Part shown: piece by piece, positions 10,354 to 21,080 of the stretch
How the letters are laid out: each line of letters starts with the position of its first letter
Position numbering within the stretch: the stretch's first letter is position 1
From: Puccinellia tenuiflora
Taxonomy: Eukaryota > Streptophyta > Magnoliopsida > Poales > Poaceae
Direction of reading: 5' to 3'
Assembly: GCA_012064385.1 (NCBI GenBank)
Contig: QRDG01001992.1
Span: 62,001-126,000 of the forward strand
DNA: 64,000 nucleotides
The notes under the pieces: model-generated
What the model saw: the letters and a program-made list of their open reading frames with translations, nothing else
Database searches by the model: none
What the model was told of the DNA's origin: nothing
Position numbers and translations under genes: made by a program

Positions 10354-11001
10354 TTAAGAAACAGCTAGAGATACGTACGGTAATTCAAATCGGGAGGAGC
10401 ATGTGCTACCGGGTGGGGAAATGACGGTCTTGCCAAAAAGTCATAAGAAAAATTATACATTTCCGCAGGGTGCGCTATATATATGTACATATAAATATTC
10501 ATGGAAAATATAAGCTTTATGACATGCATGTACGGAAAACGAAATTGGTGCTTCAAAATTTGACATGTATGGGCGTGCACGAGGCCAATTGATAATACCT
10601 AAAGGTGTGCAGTATGTGAATGAGCAAATTTTATGAGTGATCTCCAAACTTACACGGTACACACAGAGTTTGGTCATCAACTCTTGAAATTTTAGGTGAG
10701 CCATAGACCCATGGACCAAAACAAATCCTGAAAAATCTACTCCTAGTATTTTTGGAAGTTTCATTTCTCAAATGTTGAGTTGTGTCGGATCAAGGTTTTC
10801 AATCTAGCACAAAGTGATTGTTTGAATAAATAAAATATGACCAAGTGTTTTTTTTTTTGCATGGCTGAGCTAGAAATACTATTCTGACTAATGTGTGATT
10901 TATCCTAGATTTTCGAGATGTGACAATGTAGCACAAAAAAAGGTAACCGGGATGGATAAGAACCAAATCATGGTCGCACGTTCTTCACTCGGAATCTAAA
11001 T
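10354..11001. other. Intergenic, no feature seen
   Basis: AT-rich spacer between two MITEs. Short ORFs have no recognizable domains; one T run lies near 10850. I see nothing else. Confidence 0.4.
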
Positions 11002-11161
11002 CAGGGGCGGAGACCGGGGACTAGCAGGGGCCCTGCCCCCCCCCCCCCCCCCTAACACCACAGATTTTTTTGAACAGTGTATATTTTGAAAGGTTTTCTT
11101 AAACCGCCCCCCCCCCCCCCCCCCTAATCTCTAAATTTAAGGAATCCTGCCTCCGCCCCTG
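11002..11161. mobile_element. hAT-like MITE with two poly-C tracts
   Basis: A 160-bp unit with 11-bp inverted ends CAGGGGCGGAG / CTCCGCCCCTG and imperfect 8-bp flanking repeats (ATCTAAAT at 10994-11001, ATATAAAT at 11162-11169, 7 of 8). The inside holds two long C runs (about 11035-11052 and 11106-11124). Confidence 0.75.
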
Positions 11162-12121
11162 ATATAAATCCCCAAACCTCCAGAACACCCTCGATGACCC
11201 ACTTTGATGTAGTCCAACTAGACTGCATCACCCTACGCTTGCATGACCCTCGAGCTTGTCTTATTCGTCCACAACTCAAGTCACCCACGTACCTAAACCG
11301 TCTATAACTTCGGACCTCCGTACTAGCTTAGACTGACATCAAGCTTAGCGTTATTATCACACTCATCGATGACATCCCATCATCAATGCACTCGTCGGAG
11401 GAATCTCGTGGTCGATTCATGTTGCCATACCTGTTCCTTCAAGCCAAGAGGCGCAACTAGCCAGTCAACTTCAAGAGGGTGAAGCAACGGTGCAGTACAC
11501 ATCACCATTTTTCTTGGGTCAGGCGGGTTGTGAACTTTTTCAAGAGTTCAAGGTTCCTTTTGAATAAAATATAAGTTTTAGGATGAAAAGTAAACTTTCT
11601 CAAGAGTTTTGGGACGAAAAGTGGGCTTTATTGACCTTGCCATGGTGGACTTGTAGTCATCTCCTTGTTGAAGGCATCGTGTGGTCATTGCTCATACTTT
11701 CTCCACGTGAAAATCCATGATCCACTTTTGGTTTAAATTGGGCGATGATGGTAATTGTGCAATGTTTCCTTTCTAGAGGACCTGTTATTGGAGAACCTCT
11801 TTTAAAGTCGAGTGTTACCAATGGTGGTGGTTGTTGCATGCTGTTGTGAGTAGCTCGTCGCATTGGCGGGGCTTTGTTTTTTCTTTCTTTGTGTGTTTCT
11901 GTTTTTTGCCAGTGAACATTTCTTATATCTCGAGTATTTTTTGATATTATATTGTTACAAAGATCTGGTGTAATTGATATCCTTTTCCATTAATATATTA
12001 TCTTTATGGAAAACTATGTCGGACTAGGAAGTATCCATTGGTGCCACTGTTTGGTTACTTCCATTACTTGCAAGTCCGAAATCCTCACAGAAGAGGTCAT
12101 TATTTTTTCTATAAAAAAAAA
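11162..12121. other. Intergenic, no feature seen
   Basis: No coding similarity recognized on either strand. It holds short out-of-context ORFs only. Confidence 0.4.
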
Positions 12122-12219
12122 TACTCTCTCTGATCCAAAATAATTGTCGGTGATTTAGTACAAACTTTATACTAGACTAGTATTAAATCTCCGACACTTA
12201 TTATGGATCGGAGGGAGTA
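12122..12219. mobile_element. Stowaway-type MITE
   Basis: A 98-bp stretch, TA-flanked, with inverted ends CTCTCTCTGATCCAAAATAA against ...TTATTATGGATCGGAGGGAG. It is related to the MITE at 10257 but not identical. Confidence 0.85.
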
Positions 12220-12399
12220 GTTGCATTGACACATCAGCCATCGATCATGCGACGAAACGACAAATTCAAAATCGAAACACAAACGTAGACAAAAAATAAT
12301 TATCTATGTGGAAGAAGGCACCCAACACAAGCGAGGTGGCAGAACAACATATTCCCATTTTATGGAAAGGAATTTAAAAAATTTGACCTGTGGCAATAC

Positions 12400-12543
12400 A
12401 AATTTATTCGACAGAAGACTTTTGCTAGCTGAAACACATACGAGGCACAGTGACAACAATCCAAGAGAAGGAAATTTATTCGACAGAAGACTTTTGCTAG
12501 CTGAAACACATACGAGGCACAGTGACAACAATCCAAGAGAAGG
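12400..12543. repeat. 72-bp perfect tandem duplication in the 3' region of phytocyanin gene 2
   Basis: Two exact copies (12400-12471 and 12472-12543). On the minus strand each carries AATAAA (12403-12408 and 12475-12480), so the candidate polyadenylation signal of gene 2 is duplicated about 110 and 180 bases past its stop. Confidence 0.92.
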
Positions 12544-12588
12544 AAAAAACGACGATCGATGATCGTATCTCACGTGTCAAACCGCGAC

Positions 12589-13171
12589 TCAGAACATGAG
12601 CGCGGCTGCGGCAAGGGCGCCGGCCGCCGCCATGGCCTGTGAAACCGCTCCGCTGACGGAAGAGGCCGAAGAGGACGGCGGGGCAGCCGGGGCCTGTGCG
12701 CCGGCGTCGACGACGGTGACGAGGAGCTTCATGCCCTGGGCGCAGTGGTTGCCCACGCTGCAGACGAACCACCTCCTCCCGGCTTTGTCGAGCGTGACGG
12801 TGTCGCTGCCGGAGTTCCAGGTGCCGAGCGCCTGGTTCCCCGTCACGTTGCAGGCCCTGAAGTCCGCGCCGGTCACTTCCATCACCGTGTGCTTGTCCGC
12901 GGGGTACATGAACACTGCGAACAAACACCAAAACGTTAGCAATTCGGGATACCTGGCTAAGAGTAGCGTTGAGTTGATCAATGGTGTGTGCAAATGTGCA
13001 TGCAAGCATACTTAGACTGTCGCCAACGACGAAGGTTTTGCCGTCGGTCCATGTGGCAGGGTAATTGAGGGTCCAGCCGGCGGCGTCACCGACCATGAAG
13101 ACCTCGGCGGAGGCCGGTGACAGGAGGAAGGCGGCGGCGATGGCCAAGAGCAGCACCTGCCGGGAAGCCAT
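12589..13171 (-). CDS. Phytocyanin (blue copper protein) 2, two exons
   Basis: Exons are 13012-13171 and 12589-12914 with a 97-bp GT-AG intron in phase 1, giving 161 residues. A signal peptide (MASRQVLLLAIAAAFLLSPASA) precedes a plastocyanin-like domain with intact copper ligands: His in KHTVMEV, Cys in WFVCSVGNHC, His in NHC and Met in QGMKLLV. A Pro/Ala/Ser-rich linker (about residues 128-145) is followed by a hydrophobic tail (AMAAAGALAAAALMF), consistent with arabinogalactan-type glycosylation and a GPI anchor. It is paralogous to gene 1, with the same exon structure, same strand and conserved promoter, so a local tandem duplication. It differs from gene 1 mainly in the longer C-terminal linker. 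Confidence 0.93.
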
Positions 13172-13281
13172 TGGGAATGATGATGCTCTTGTGTATAACA
13201 GTCTCTCTGTCAGTTAGTTCGTTGCAGATGGACTTGAGGCTGTAGCTATATGGCTTGGGAAGATCAGTGTCAATTCGAATG

Positions 13282-13290
13282 TATTTATAG
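13282..13290 (-). promoter_or_regulatory. TATA box of phytocyanin gene 2
   Basis: CTATAAATA on the minus strand, about 110 bases upstream of the ATG, matching gene 1. Confidence 0.75.
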
Positions 13291-13342
13291 GGACAGAGAT
13301 AGGGACCTAGCCAATCAATCTTGTGGTGATTACTAAGCGGAA

Positions 13343-13430
13343 GCAGCTGCAGGCTCATGGCGGCATTAGCTTGTAAATGACAGGGATGGTTATACCATGA
13401 GAAAAGACAACGTTTGGCGCATTGTTGTTT
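13343..13430 (-). promoter_or_regulatory. Conserved upstream block of phytocyanin gene 2
   Basis: 13343-13371 is identical to 9426-9454. The following block (about 13379-13425) matches about 9508-9560 and includes TTTGGCGC (13413-13420), an E2F-consensus octamer. Spacing between the two blocks differs between the genes, so the two short stretches are conserved separately. Confidence 0.5.
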
Positions 13431-13569
13431 CCCCTGCCGGCGACGTTGCACTCGGTCAGGATTGACCATTTCTCCGGCCATTTGGTTCTAGACTACAGTT
13501 GACATCTAGTGACCCAGAGCTTGCGTTTACTGAATCTCCAAATCATAAAACCGTCAGGTTCTAGTTGAA

Positions 13570-13727
13570 GGAATGAGTATGCTCCAATACGCTGATGATC
13601 CAATTTTAATGTTTAAAGATGGATTATATAGTGCTAGAAAATTGAAAAGTGTTTTGTGTATTTTTGAACAATTGTCTGGGTTGAAAATTAACTTTCATAA
13701 GAGTGAATTATATGTTTTGTATCGTGT
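13570..13727 (+). pseudogene. LINE reverse transcriptase fragment
   Basis: A ~52-codon open stretch reads through a non-LTR RT core: LQYADDPIL (the YADD motif) followed by the typical LKSVLCIFEQLSGLKINFHKSE block. It is truncated on both sides and lacks a start, so it is a dead scrap unrelated in frame to its neighbours. Confidence 0.8.
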
Positions 13728-14526
13728 CCCCACTTCTGACTTCAACTTCTAATTTTTCGGAGAGCGAAAAAAGTCCGAAACGCTCCTGCTCGTCCCCCGC
13801 GGGCGACACAGGGGCGAAACCCTAGCTCCCCGCCCCCAAGTCCCTCCTCCTCCCCTCTTCCCCGCCGCTGCCGGCGGGAGCCACCGGGCGAAGCTCGCGT
13901 GGTGCCGGCGGGGGTGGGATCTCCTTTTCCCGCGCGCTGGGGTGTCCGCGCGGGGCGGGCGCGGCTGGCGGCGGTGCGGTCTTGGCGGCGGCCTCTCTCG
14001 ATGGCGTCTCCAGGCTTGGCGCCGGCGGTGAGGCTGGCTCCTCGTGTTCCTGAGGTTGGTGGTAGACGGCTGCACATCCTGCAAGTAGATCGTCCGGCGT
14101 GGCCTTGGCGGCGAGTACGGCGGGGGGCGATGCATCGACCACTCCTTGCGAGGATTCGGGCGAAGCCGGCAGGGCAGAGCGACCCCGGAGGGCCGCTGGT
14201 CGCCTCGAATTAACGGGCCGGGGCAGGGGCCCCGAGCCCGTTCGAGCCCTCTGGTTGCTCCTCCTACTGATCTCGCGATGCCTCGGTGGTCGTAGGTCAC
14301 GGATCTTGTTTGGTCAGTGGCTGCAGCAGGGATTCCGGCGGTTGTGGCTGCTTGGGGAGGTGTTGGGTTGCTTGTGCCCGGATTTGGTGTGTTCTTGGAT
14401 TTGTGTCCACCGGCGTGGTCTTGGTGGGCGTCGGGGAGAAGTGCATCTGCGGTCTAGGGTGACTCACCATGCCGTTGGGGCCGGAGCAGGAGCTCGCGGC
14501 CCCCCTTCCCTTTCCACAGCCCTCTG
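13728..14526. other. GC-rich block of unknown nature
   Basis: Strongly GC-rich sequence with overlapping ORFs on both strands (about 13742-14548), none with a domain I recognize. The 'gggagccaccgggcgaag' style resembles GC-rich 5' leaders of grass LINEs, but that is a weak impression. It ends sharply at about 14527, where the Sirevirus-like internal sequence begins. Confidence 0.35.
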
Positions 14527-16837
14527 CCACAAAGGAGAAAAGAAATAAAAAAAGATCCAAAGCGAGAGTTCTAAATAAAAACGGAGAAGCTCCCCAATGT
14601 TCATGCACAAATGAGGAGTGCACAAATATGGTATCCTTGCTCCCCCAAAGTCATCTAGAACACTCAACAAGTGCAAGAGTGCATAATGCAAAAGCAAATC
14701 ATAGCACTTGCACCAAAGATGTGGTTGAGCCATAAGAAGATACCAATTTTCAAAGATTCAACATAAGATAGGCCCAACCGAGATAAAAAGATCTTTTTAA
14801 AGAAATATGTTCACAAGCTTAGGGATACCAATTGGAAATTAAAACCAATTGAAAATGCCAAAAGCTAGTGAGATCATTTAGCCAATAAAACTCAACATGC
14901 TCACCATGGTAAGCATGAAGAAAAAGGATCTTCAAGAAATACATGAGTGTGCAAAGATACCAATAAACAATAAGACAAGCACTCATGAGACAAATTTGGA
15001 GCCACCAAAGAATTATAGATGAAAACAAGGTAGCTCAAAAGAATTAGGATACCAACTAAAAGGTGACCTCTCTCATATGTATAGGTTTCTAATTAGACAA
15101 ACCATTGAAGATATACATCCGCAAAGAAACATATACATACGAAATGGTTCGGGAAAAAGAGAACAAGGTATCCAAAAGGAAGTCATAAATATACAAATGA
15201 GATTGTTGCTTAAAAGCATAGCACATAGCTCAAATTTATCTCATTGTATATAAATGAACTTCAAATATATCAAATGCATCACACATATCACTAAGGGAAC
15301 AAGGGATAGTGAGGATGCTTTGAGATAGGCAACAAGTATCACAAACAAGTAATATCAATTGAAGACCAGGTTTTTGCAAATTCATCACACATATCACAAA
15401 GATATATTAAGTGAAGGAAATAAGCCAAAACCACAACAATTGCACATAAAGGACGTCATGCCAAGAGGCAACCTACACAAGGTTGGATACTAAAAAGGTA
15501 TGCATGAGATAGATACTTGTTACCGATATGACATTGGTGATGAAGAAGATGATTCTTTGGCAATCATCATAGCTTGACTCTTATAATCACGTGGTGAGAA
15601 CACCTTCCTTATGGATGAGACAAGCCTCCAATGCATATCCATTGTACCTAAAACAAAATTGAAGCACAAAATGGTTCCCAAACTCATTGGGTCTCATAGT
15701 AGTTAGATAAACTACAATATATAGGAAACACTCCACATAAATATGTGCATATAGATATGAAATTTAATTTCATGCACATCTTAGCCGATTTAGGATTTGG
15801 TGGAGTATCCCCTATATATTGGATCAAGAAAGACTAGCAAGCCATAAAATATATGTACTAGTAAATATGCATGCATAGACTTACAAGAACCACATGAGAT
15901 ATAATTTGGACGAAAACACAAAGTAAACCAAGAAGAGGGCACACCAAAGTGTGACACAACAAGGTTGTCCAAATTATATCAAAATCCAAATCAACAAATG
16001 ATTGAGGAAAAATCAAATCAACAAAAGATTGACTCCAAAACACATCAACACATGAGGTGTGATATCAAAAGGAATCAAATCAACACAACAAATGATCGAT
16101 AAGACACCAATTGAAAATAAGATACCAATTAAAACAACAAATATCAACTAGGAGAAAAGATACCAAAAAGAGGGTAAAACTTGACCGAAATCAAGTAAAG
16201 TAAAATAAGGCAAAGAGGTATCAAGACTCCCACAATAAATATCAATCGGAACAAATATCTATGGTGAAGATATTAAGTTCCAATTAATACCAATTGAAGG
16301 TACCAACAAGATAAAGAATCAAATGCCAATTGAAAGGATGAAATATTGATAGATGGGATAGTGTTCTAAATAAAAAGGAATGCTCCCCCAAGATTCATGC
16401 ATTATCTTATATATATTTGCATTTGAGTACAAAATGCATGCACAAGGGATCATCACTCTCCATATTTTATTGACAACACTAAACACTACCAAATAAAAAA
16501 ATAAAAAAACCCTTGCAAGAGGCAAAGAAGGCAATTTAAACGCAAGAGCCAAAGCGAAGATGGTCTACACAATCCACCACAATTACTAGTATCACTTGTC
16601 ATGACAAGGAGTATATGGAGATATTTCTCGGTGGTATATAGGAATGATGTTCAAGACCAACTTCACAACAAAAAGCATATGGCAAGAGATAAGAATTAAA
16701 ATGCCATATTTTACTAAAGTTTGTTGGTAGTTTCAATTATTCAAACCAACCGGCAAGGCCATGGTTAGAATAAAATGAAACAAATGGTTTCTCACATAAT
16801 ATATGAAAATGCATATTCACTATGTCAGATCAGGTTT

Positions 16838-17265
16838 TCTGTAACACACCCATGTGTTACTACATGTCAATTTAGGTGTTACTGAGACGTGTAGTAACAC
16901 AATGTCTTATGTGTTTCAATAGCCCGTGTTACTACATTGAGGCTCGTAACACATAATTCTCTACCTTATCAGCCACATATTGTGTTACTATTATGACATA
17001 GGAACACATAATTTTTATGTTACCATACACTTCCGTAACACATTTACATGTAATTAGTAACACGACTAGTAACAAATATATGGTAGGAGTAACATGGTTT
17101 GTAACATGTTTTCTTCTCACAACTGTAACACGTATTTAATGGCTCATAGTAAATGCAATATCAGATTTGGTCAGTGTAGCAACATATATTGTAACACTAC
17201 ATTCAGTCGGTAACACATTATTCTCACCGTAGCAACATATTTAGTAACACTATATTCTAAATATA
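16838..17265. repeat. CACTA left subterminal repeat array
   Basis: More than ten copies of TGTGTTAC / GTAACAC-like motifs in both orientations, the typical binding-site arrangement for the accessory TNPA-type protein of CACTA elements. Confidence 0.8.
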
Positions 17266-17645
17266 GTAAAATGTAATTACAATTTTTTAATGTGATATTG
17301 ATTAATTATTCGATGAATATAATAGTGCTTAAATTAGAAATATAAAAATGAATGAGCTTCAGAGTAAGAACGAATTACATTGAAATTAAAAATACTTTAC
17401 ATTATTCAATAACATCCATAACATTATTGATGAGGTAGTTCTATCAGAACTATTACATGTTGCAATCATAAATGCATACTAATTTTATTGCTACTTATAC
17501 TCCTCCGTGGAATTATCTGTGTCTTGAATTGATAACGTGAAATTCTTCATGAGAGTATCATATCATGTAGGCATAAGAGCTCATCCATCAATTCATCTTT
17601 TCAATCTGCAAACAAAAGATATGAAAATTAGTTCCATAGTAAAAA

Positions 17646-20125
17646 TTAAACTATACTTGTACTTCGGTAAACATAATAAAGTAACATATAACATACAAAA
17701 GCTGATGGCCATGCAATTGTTAATCCCAAGGCACATGCATCTCCAATTGTCTTGCAGTTATCCCTTTCTCTTACTAACCTCTCGTTTCCATCAATAGCTT
17801 CCTCGACAGTAACATGCGTGAATTCAGAACCTAACTCAACACCGGCAACATCTCGAGTCGGCGAGTTTGTGATAAAAGTAGCATATGCCACACGTCTTTT
17901 GTTGGGATATACATGAGTCTTGAGTATTATTTTTGTGCCGTCATTAGAGATGGATAAGTTATGTAAACACCATAATAGTATGAATATTTTTAATTATCCT
18001 TTTGCACCTCCATCGAAGCTTTTTTCCGCTTTGAGGGAATATTGCGTTGAGTTCTGCTTTGGGTGTCATTTTGGCGTCGTGTACGCACAGCAGTATCTTG
18101 GACGTTCTGCCTCCGTTTGTTCTTCTGTAGGAAAACAAGATAGAAATATTTATAACTTTAGATATATTCTAATAAATTCCAGTTGTACTCATTAAATGCA
18201 CTACTGAAGATAGGTAGATCTCCAACTATACATTCTCAGCACACAGGAACTACCTCTTGGAGAAAACCATTGGTAGAGAGTGGTACTGATGATCGATATG
18301 CTAATCTGTTGTCATCTTCATGCTCAAGATGCTGGATATAACAAAAGAAGTTTTTAGAGTGGTGAGTAAATTGCAGTGTATCCTTGTATATGAGAAATAT
18401 TACATGCTAACCTTTTCAGTCGGATTCTCCTCGTCGTTATCACTATATATGTCATGATTGTCCACAGGTGTATCCTTGTTCTATAGTTGAATGCATAAAC
18501 ATTTAGTTACTATTCTACAGAACACATAGAAATGTAAGGAGTGCAACTAAATATTTACCAATGCTGTCTCTCTTTCTTGAGTGCGTGAACCTAGTGGATC
18601 TGGTGTATTGCAAAGAACTCTCTACAAAGAAAAATAGAATTAAACTCTGGAGAGAACTATTACTAGTCATATATTTCCAAGTACCTTTCGTACAGAATTC
18701 GCAACACGTGTCTCCGAATTATCAGTAAATGTTTCTCGGTGATTTTCCTGCACAACAACACACGTTTGAGCAAAATATTGATATGAACCCTGCCAAAAAA
18801 ATGATTTACCCTTGTTTCGTTGTTCTCATGGCTGCCTTGTTGGTTTCTCAATTGTTCAATAACCATGGCTTGATTCTCTATACGTTCCCTGAGTCTTGCT
18901 ATTTCCTCTCTTACATCATCCACTCCATCATACGATGAAGTATCTTGTGTACTGATATTCATGTTCTTAAAACGCCGTGGAATCCTACCATAAACTTGCT
19001 TTGGGACTGGAAGCAAACCCATGCCATGGACTTGTCCAGGTTTTTCGTCACCCAAAATTTTATGTAAGGCATCACCTTCCCAAGCAATTCTTCCCCGATC
19101 GTTATATGCAAGCTCTGGTTGTTTATTTATTAGATCCTCCAACTCAATCTGTAAGAAAAGAATTATACATAACTCAACAATTTATTGCAGAAATGAACAT
19201 CTATAATTGCATACCATGAGCTCATTTTGTGCAGGCTCTGGTTGTTTATCCTTAGATCTTTTCCTGTGAGTTTCTAAGTAAACCGTGGCTCTGTGTGGTT
19301 GCCTTTTTTCCGGGTCCTCTTGTCTCTATCAAAAGGAATATAAAAAATAAGAAATAATATATTAAAAAACATATTAAAAAACAAGATTGCTCACGATCTC
19401 CTCAGCCCAGCGAGCGAAACTTTTTGTCCCTGCTGTATGGCTTGTCTTCACCATTGAACGGCTTCTTTTGTTCTTCTCACTCAGGTCCTATTATTATGAA
19501 GTCATACCAAGACATATTTTAAATCTGGGACATAATGCATCAGATTATAAATGCAAAAACAATGTGAGGCTGGTAGCAGATTTGTTACCCTTCCTTCTTT
19601 TGACTTCCAAAATTTGACAAGTGTCTTCCACTGGTCTTCTTCTACATCCTCCGGACAAAGCTTATATAAAGCTTTTCTTTTCTTTTTTGCATTTGGTTTA
19701 AAGATATCCTTTTTTAGAGTTGCTTTATATCGTCTCCAGTCTCTCCCAACGGTTTTTAATATCCACTTGTTACAGAACGAAGGACACATAAACTGAGTCT
19801 GAAATTCAGCAAGACAGCATGAATGAGGTTAGCTGCACAATATCAAAGTATTGATTTCATGCCTTGTGTATTTGAACTACCTGTACACACTGAAGAATTG
19901 TTTCATCACCGCCATGCTTCTTGACCTTTCGCCAGTCATTCTCATCAAGTGGACAATATGCTCCATTCTTGGCTATCACGCCCAGAAACTTCCCTAAGAC
20001 TCCACCTTCTTCACCGATAGGCTCACCATGTGGATTGCAAGTCACAACTATCCGTGCTCCATCTGGAATGTTATAAACATCTGGCAGGGCTGTTCTCCCA
20101 CGCGTATTGACTTTCTGAATGTTGC
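17646..20125 (-). CDS. CACTA accessory protein (Transposase_24 / TNPA-like), multi-exon
   Basis: Exons with GT-AG borders, all in phase 0: 19881-20125, 19589-19798, 19395-19487, 19215-19325, 18810-19148, 18685-18747, 18559-18621, 18412-18480, 18254-18331, 18008-18124, then a last coding part from about 17915 to 17646. The second exon has the plant Transposase_24 signature (WRRYKATLKKDIF, CPEDVEEDQWKTLVKFW) and the third FARWAEEI. A coiled-coil-like heptad stretch (EEIARLRERIENQAMVIEQLRNQ) lies in the 18810-19148 exon, and the C-terminal part reads GDACALGLTIAWPS. In En/Spm-type elements this class binds subterminal repeats and assists excision. The 5' exon is not resolved; the first exon I see lacks an ATG. 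Confidence 0.82.
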
Positions 20126-21080
20126 CTACAAAATTATTTTAGAATGCAGACCTCACCTCCGCCCGTGTCTCACCCTAAGGGCCTGCTGCCGCGTTCTCGA
20201 GCCTGGTCTTCGTATCTCTGCCTAAACTGAATCTGTAGTCTAATCTATTTCCGGATTCTCAGCCGAGATCGCAACGACGACGGTAGCATATCCAGTGGCC
20301 CGACTTCGGAATCCCCAATTCAATATACTCCTACAGGTGCGTCTCTTTGGGACAGAAAAAATCTATATTTCTTATGTATGAGGTACGTTTGCGCTTGTAT
20401 TTGCAAACTGATAGCATAGAGCGCCGGAACAGCAGATTAAAAAATGGACTGCATTAAAATATGATGTGGTTTTGAATATTGATGATGTGCTTAAAAGTAT
20501 TGAGTGATTTGTTTGTCGATTGCTTTCTAAAAATCTTTTCTAACACGAGTAGAATCACAGTGGTAGACAGGGTCCTCAGATGGGATTGAGTGTTAGGTTA
20601 ATGGAGTTAATCTTTTCTTGGTGCAAACAGAGGAGGCCGTGCCAGGTTATACATATTAGTAGAGAAATTAATGGTGTTAGTCATGCCCTTGCTCACCATG
20701 GATGCATCGTTCGTTGTAATGAAGTTTGGCCTCGCTCTGGACCGGATATTATCCGGGTAGCTTGTAATCAGGATGACACTCCTGTGCCTTCTTTGTTTTT
20801 GTGGGCAGAGTCCCTACCTTATTACTGAAATTGCGCGTCGTCATAAATATGTTATAAAGTATTTATTCGGAATCTTAGTAGATAAAATACACTAAGTTTC
20901 AGCTTGTATCAGTGGTTCCATATATGGCATCTTTAAAAAAAAGGGAGCAGGTTACTTTCCCCTTATGTGATATTTTATTAGTATGTTAGAACCACACATT
21001 TACAATTTCCATTATAATTCAAATGTTTTAGCACTAAATAATTTTGCTAACAGTATATACTATTTCACCACAGTGAATCG
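20126..21080. other. Intergenic region between the divergent CACTA genes, with an RNase H-like scrap
   Basis: This should hold the promoters of both CACTA genes. Inside it, 20580-20828 (plus) encodes a fragment resembling the end of an RNase H-like (RVT_3) domain: CQVIHISREINGVSHALAHHG. It has no matching start or catalytic N-terminal part, so it is likely a captured or inserted gene/LINE fragment. Confidence 0.55.
20580..20828 (+). pseudogene. RNase H-like (RVT_3) domain fragment
   Basis: An 82-codon ORF whose middle reads VIHISREINGVSHALAHHG, matching the conserved end of plant RNase H-like domains (HI.RE.N..AH.LA). The Asp/Glu-bearing first half of the fold is absent. It lies upstream of the TNP2 gene on the same strand. 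It is probably not expressed on its own. Confidence 0.6.

Noticed and set aside
12304..12573. ORF with two identical 24-residue units
   Set aside because: Artefact of the 72-bp tandem duplication, whose length is divisible by three. No coding similarity.
13749..14300. 183-codon Arg/Pro-rich minus-strand ORF
   Set aside because: Composition-driven ORF in GC-rich DNA, with overlapping ORFs on both strands and no domain.
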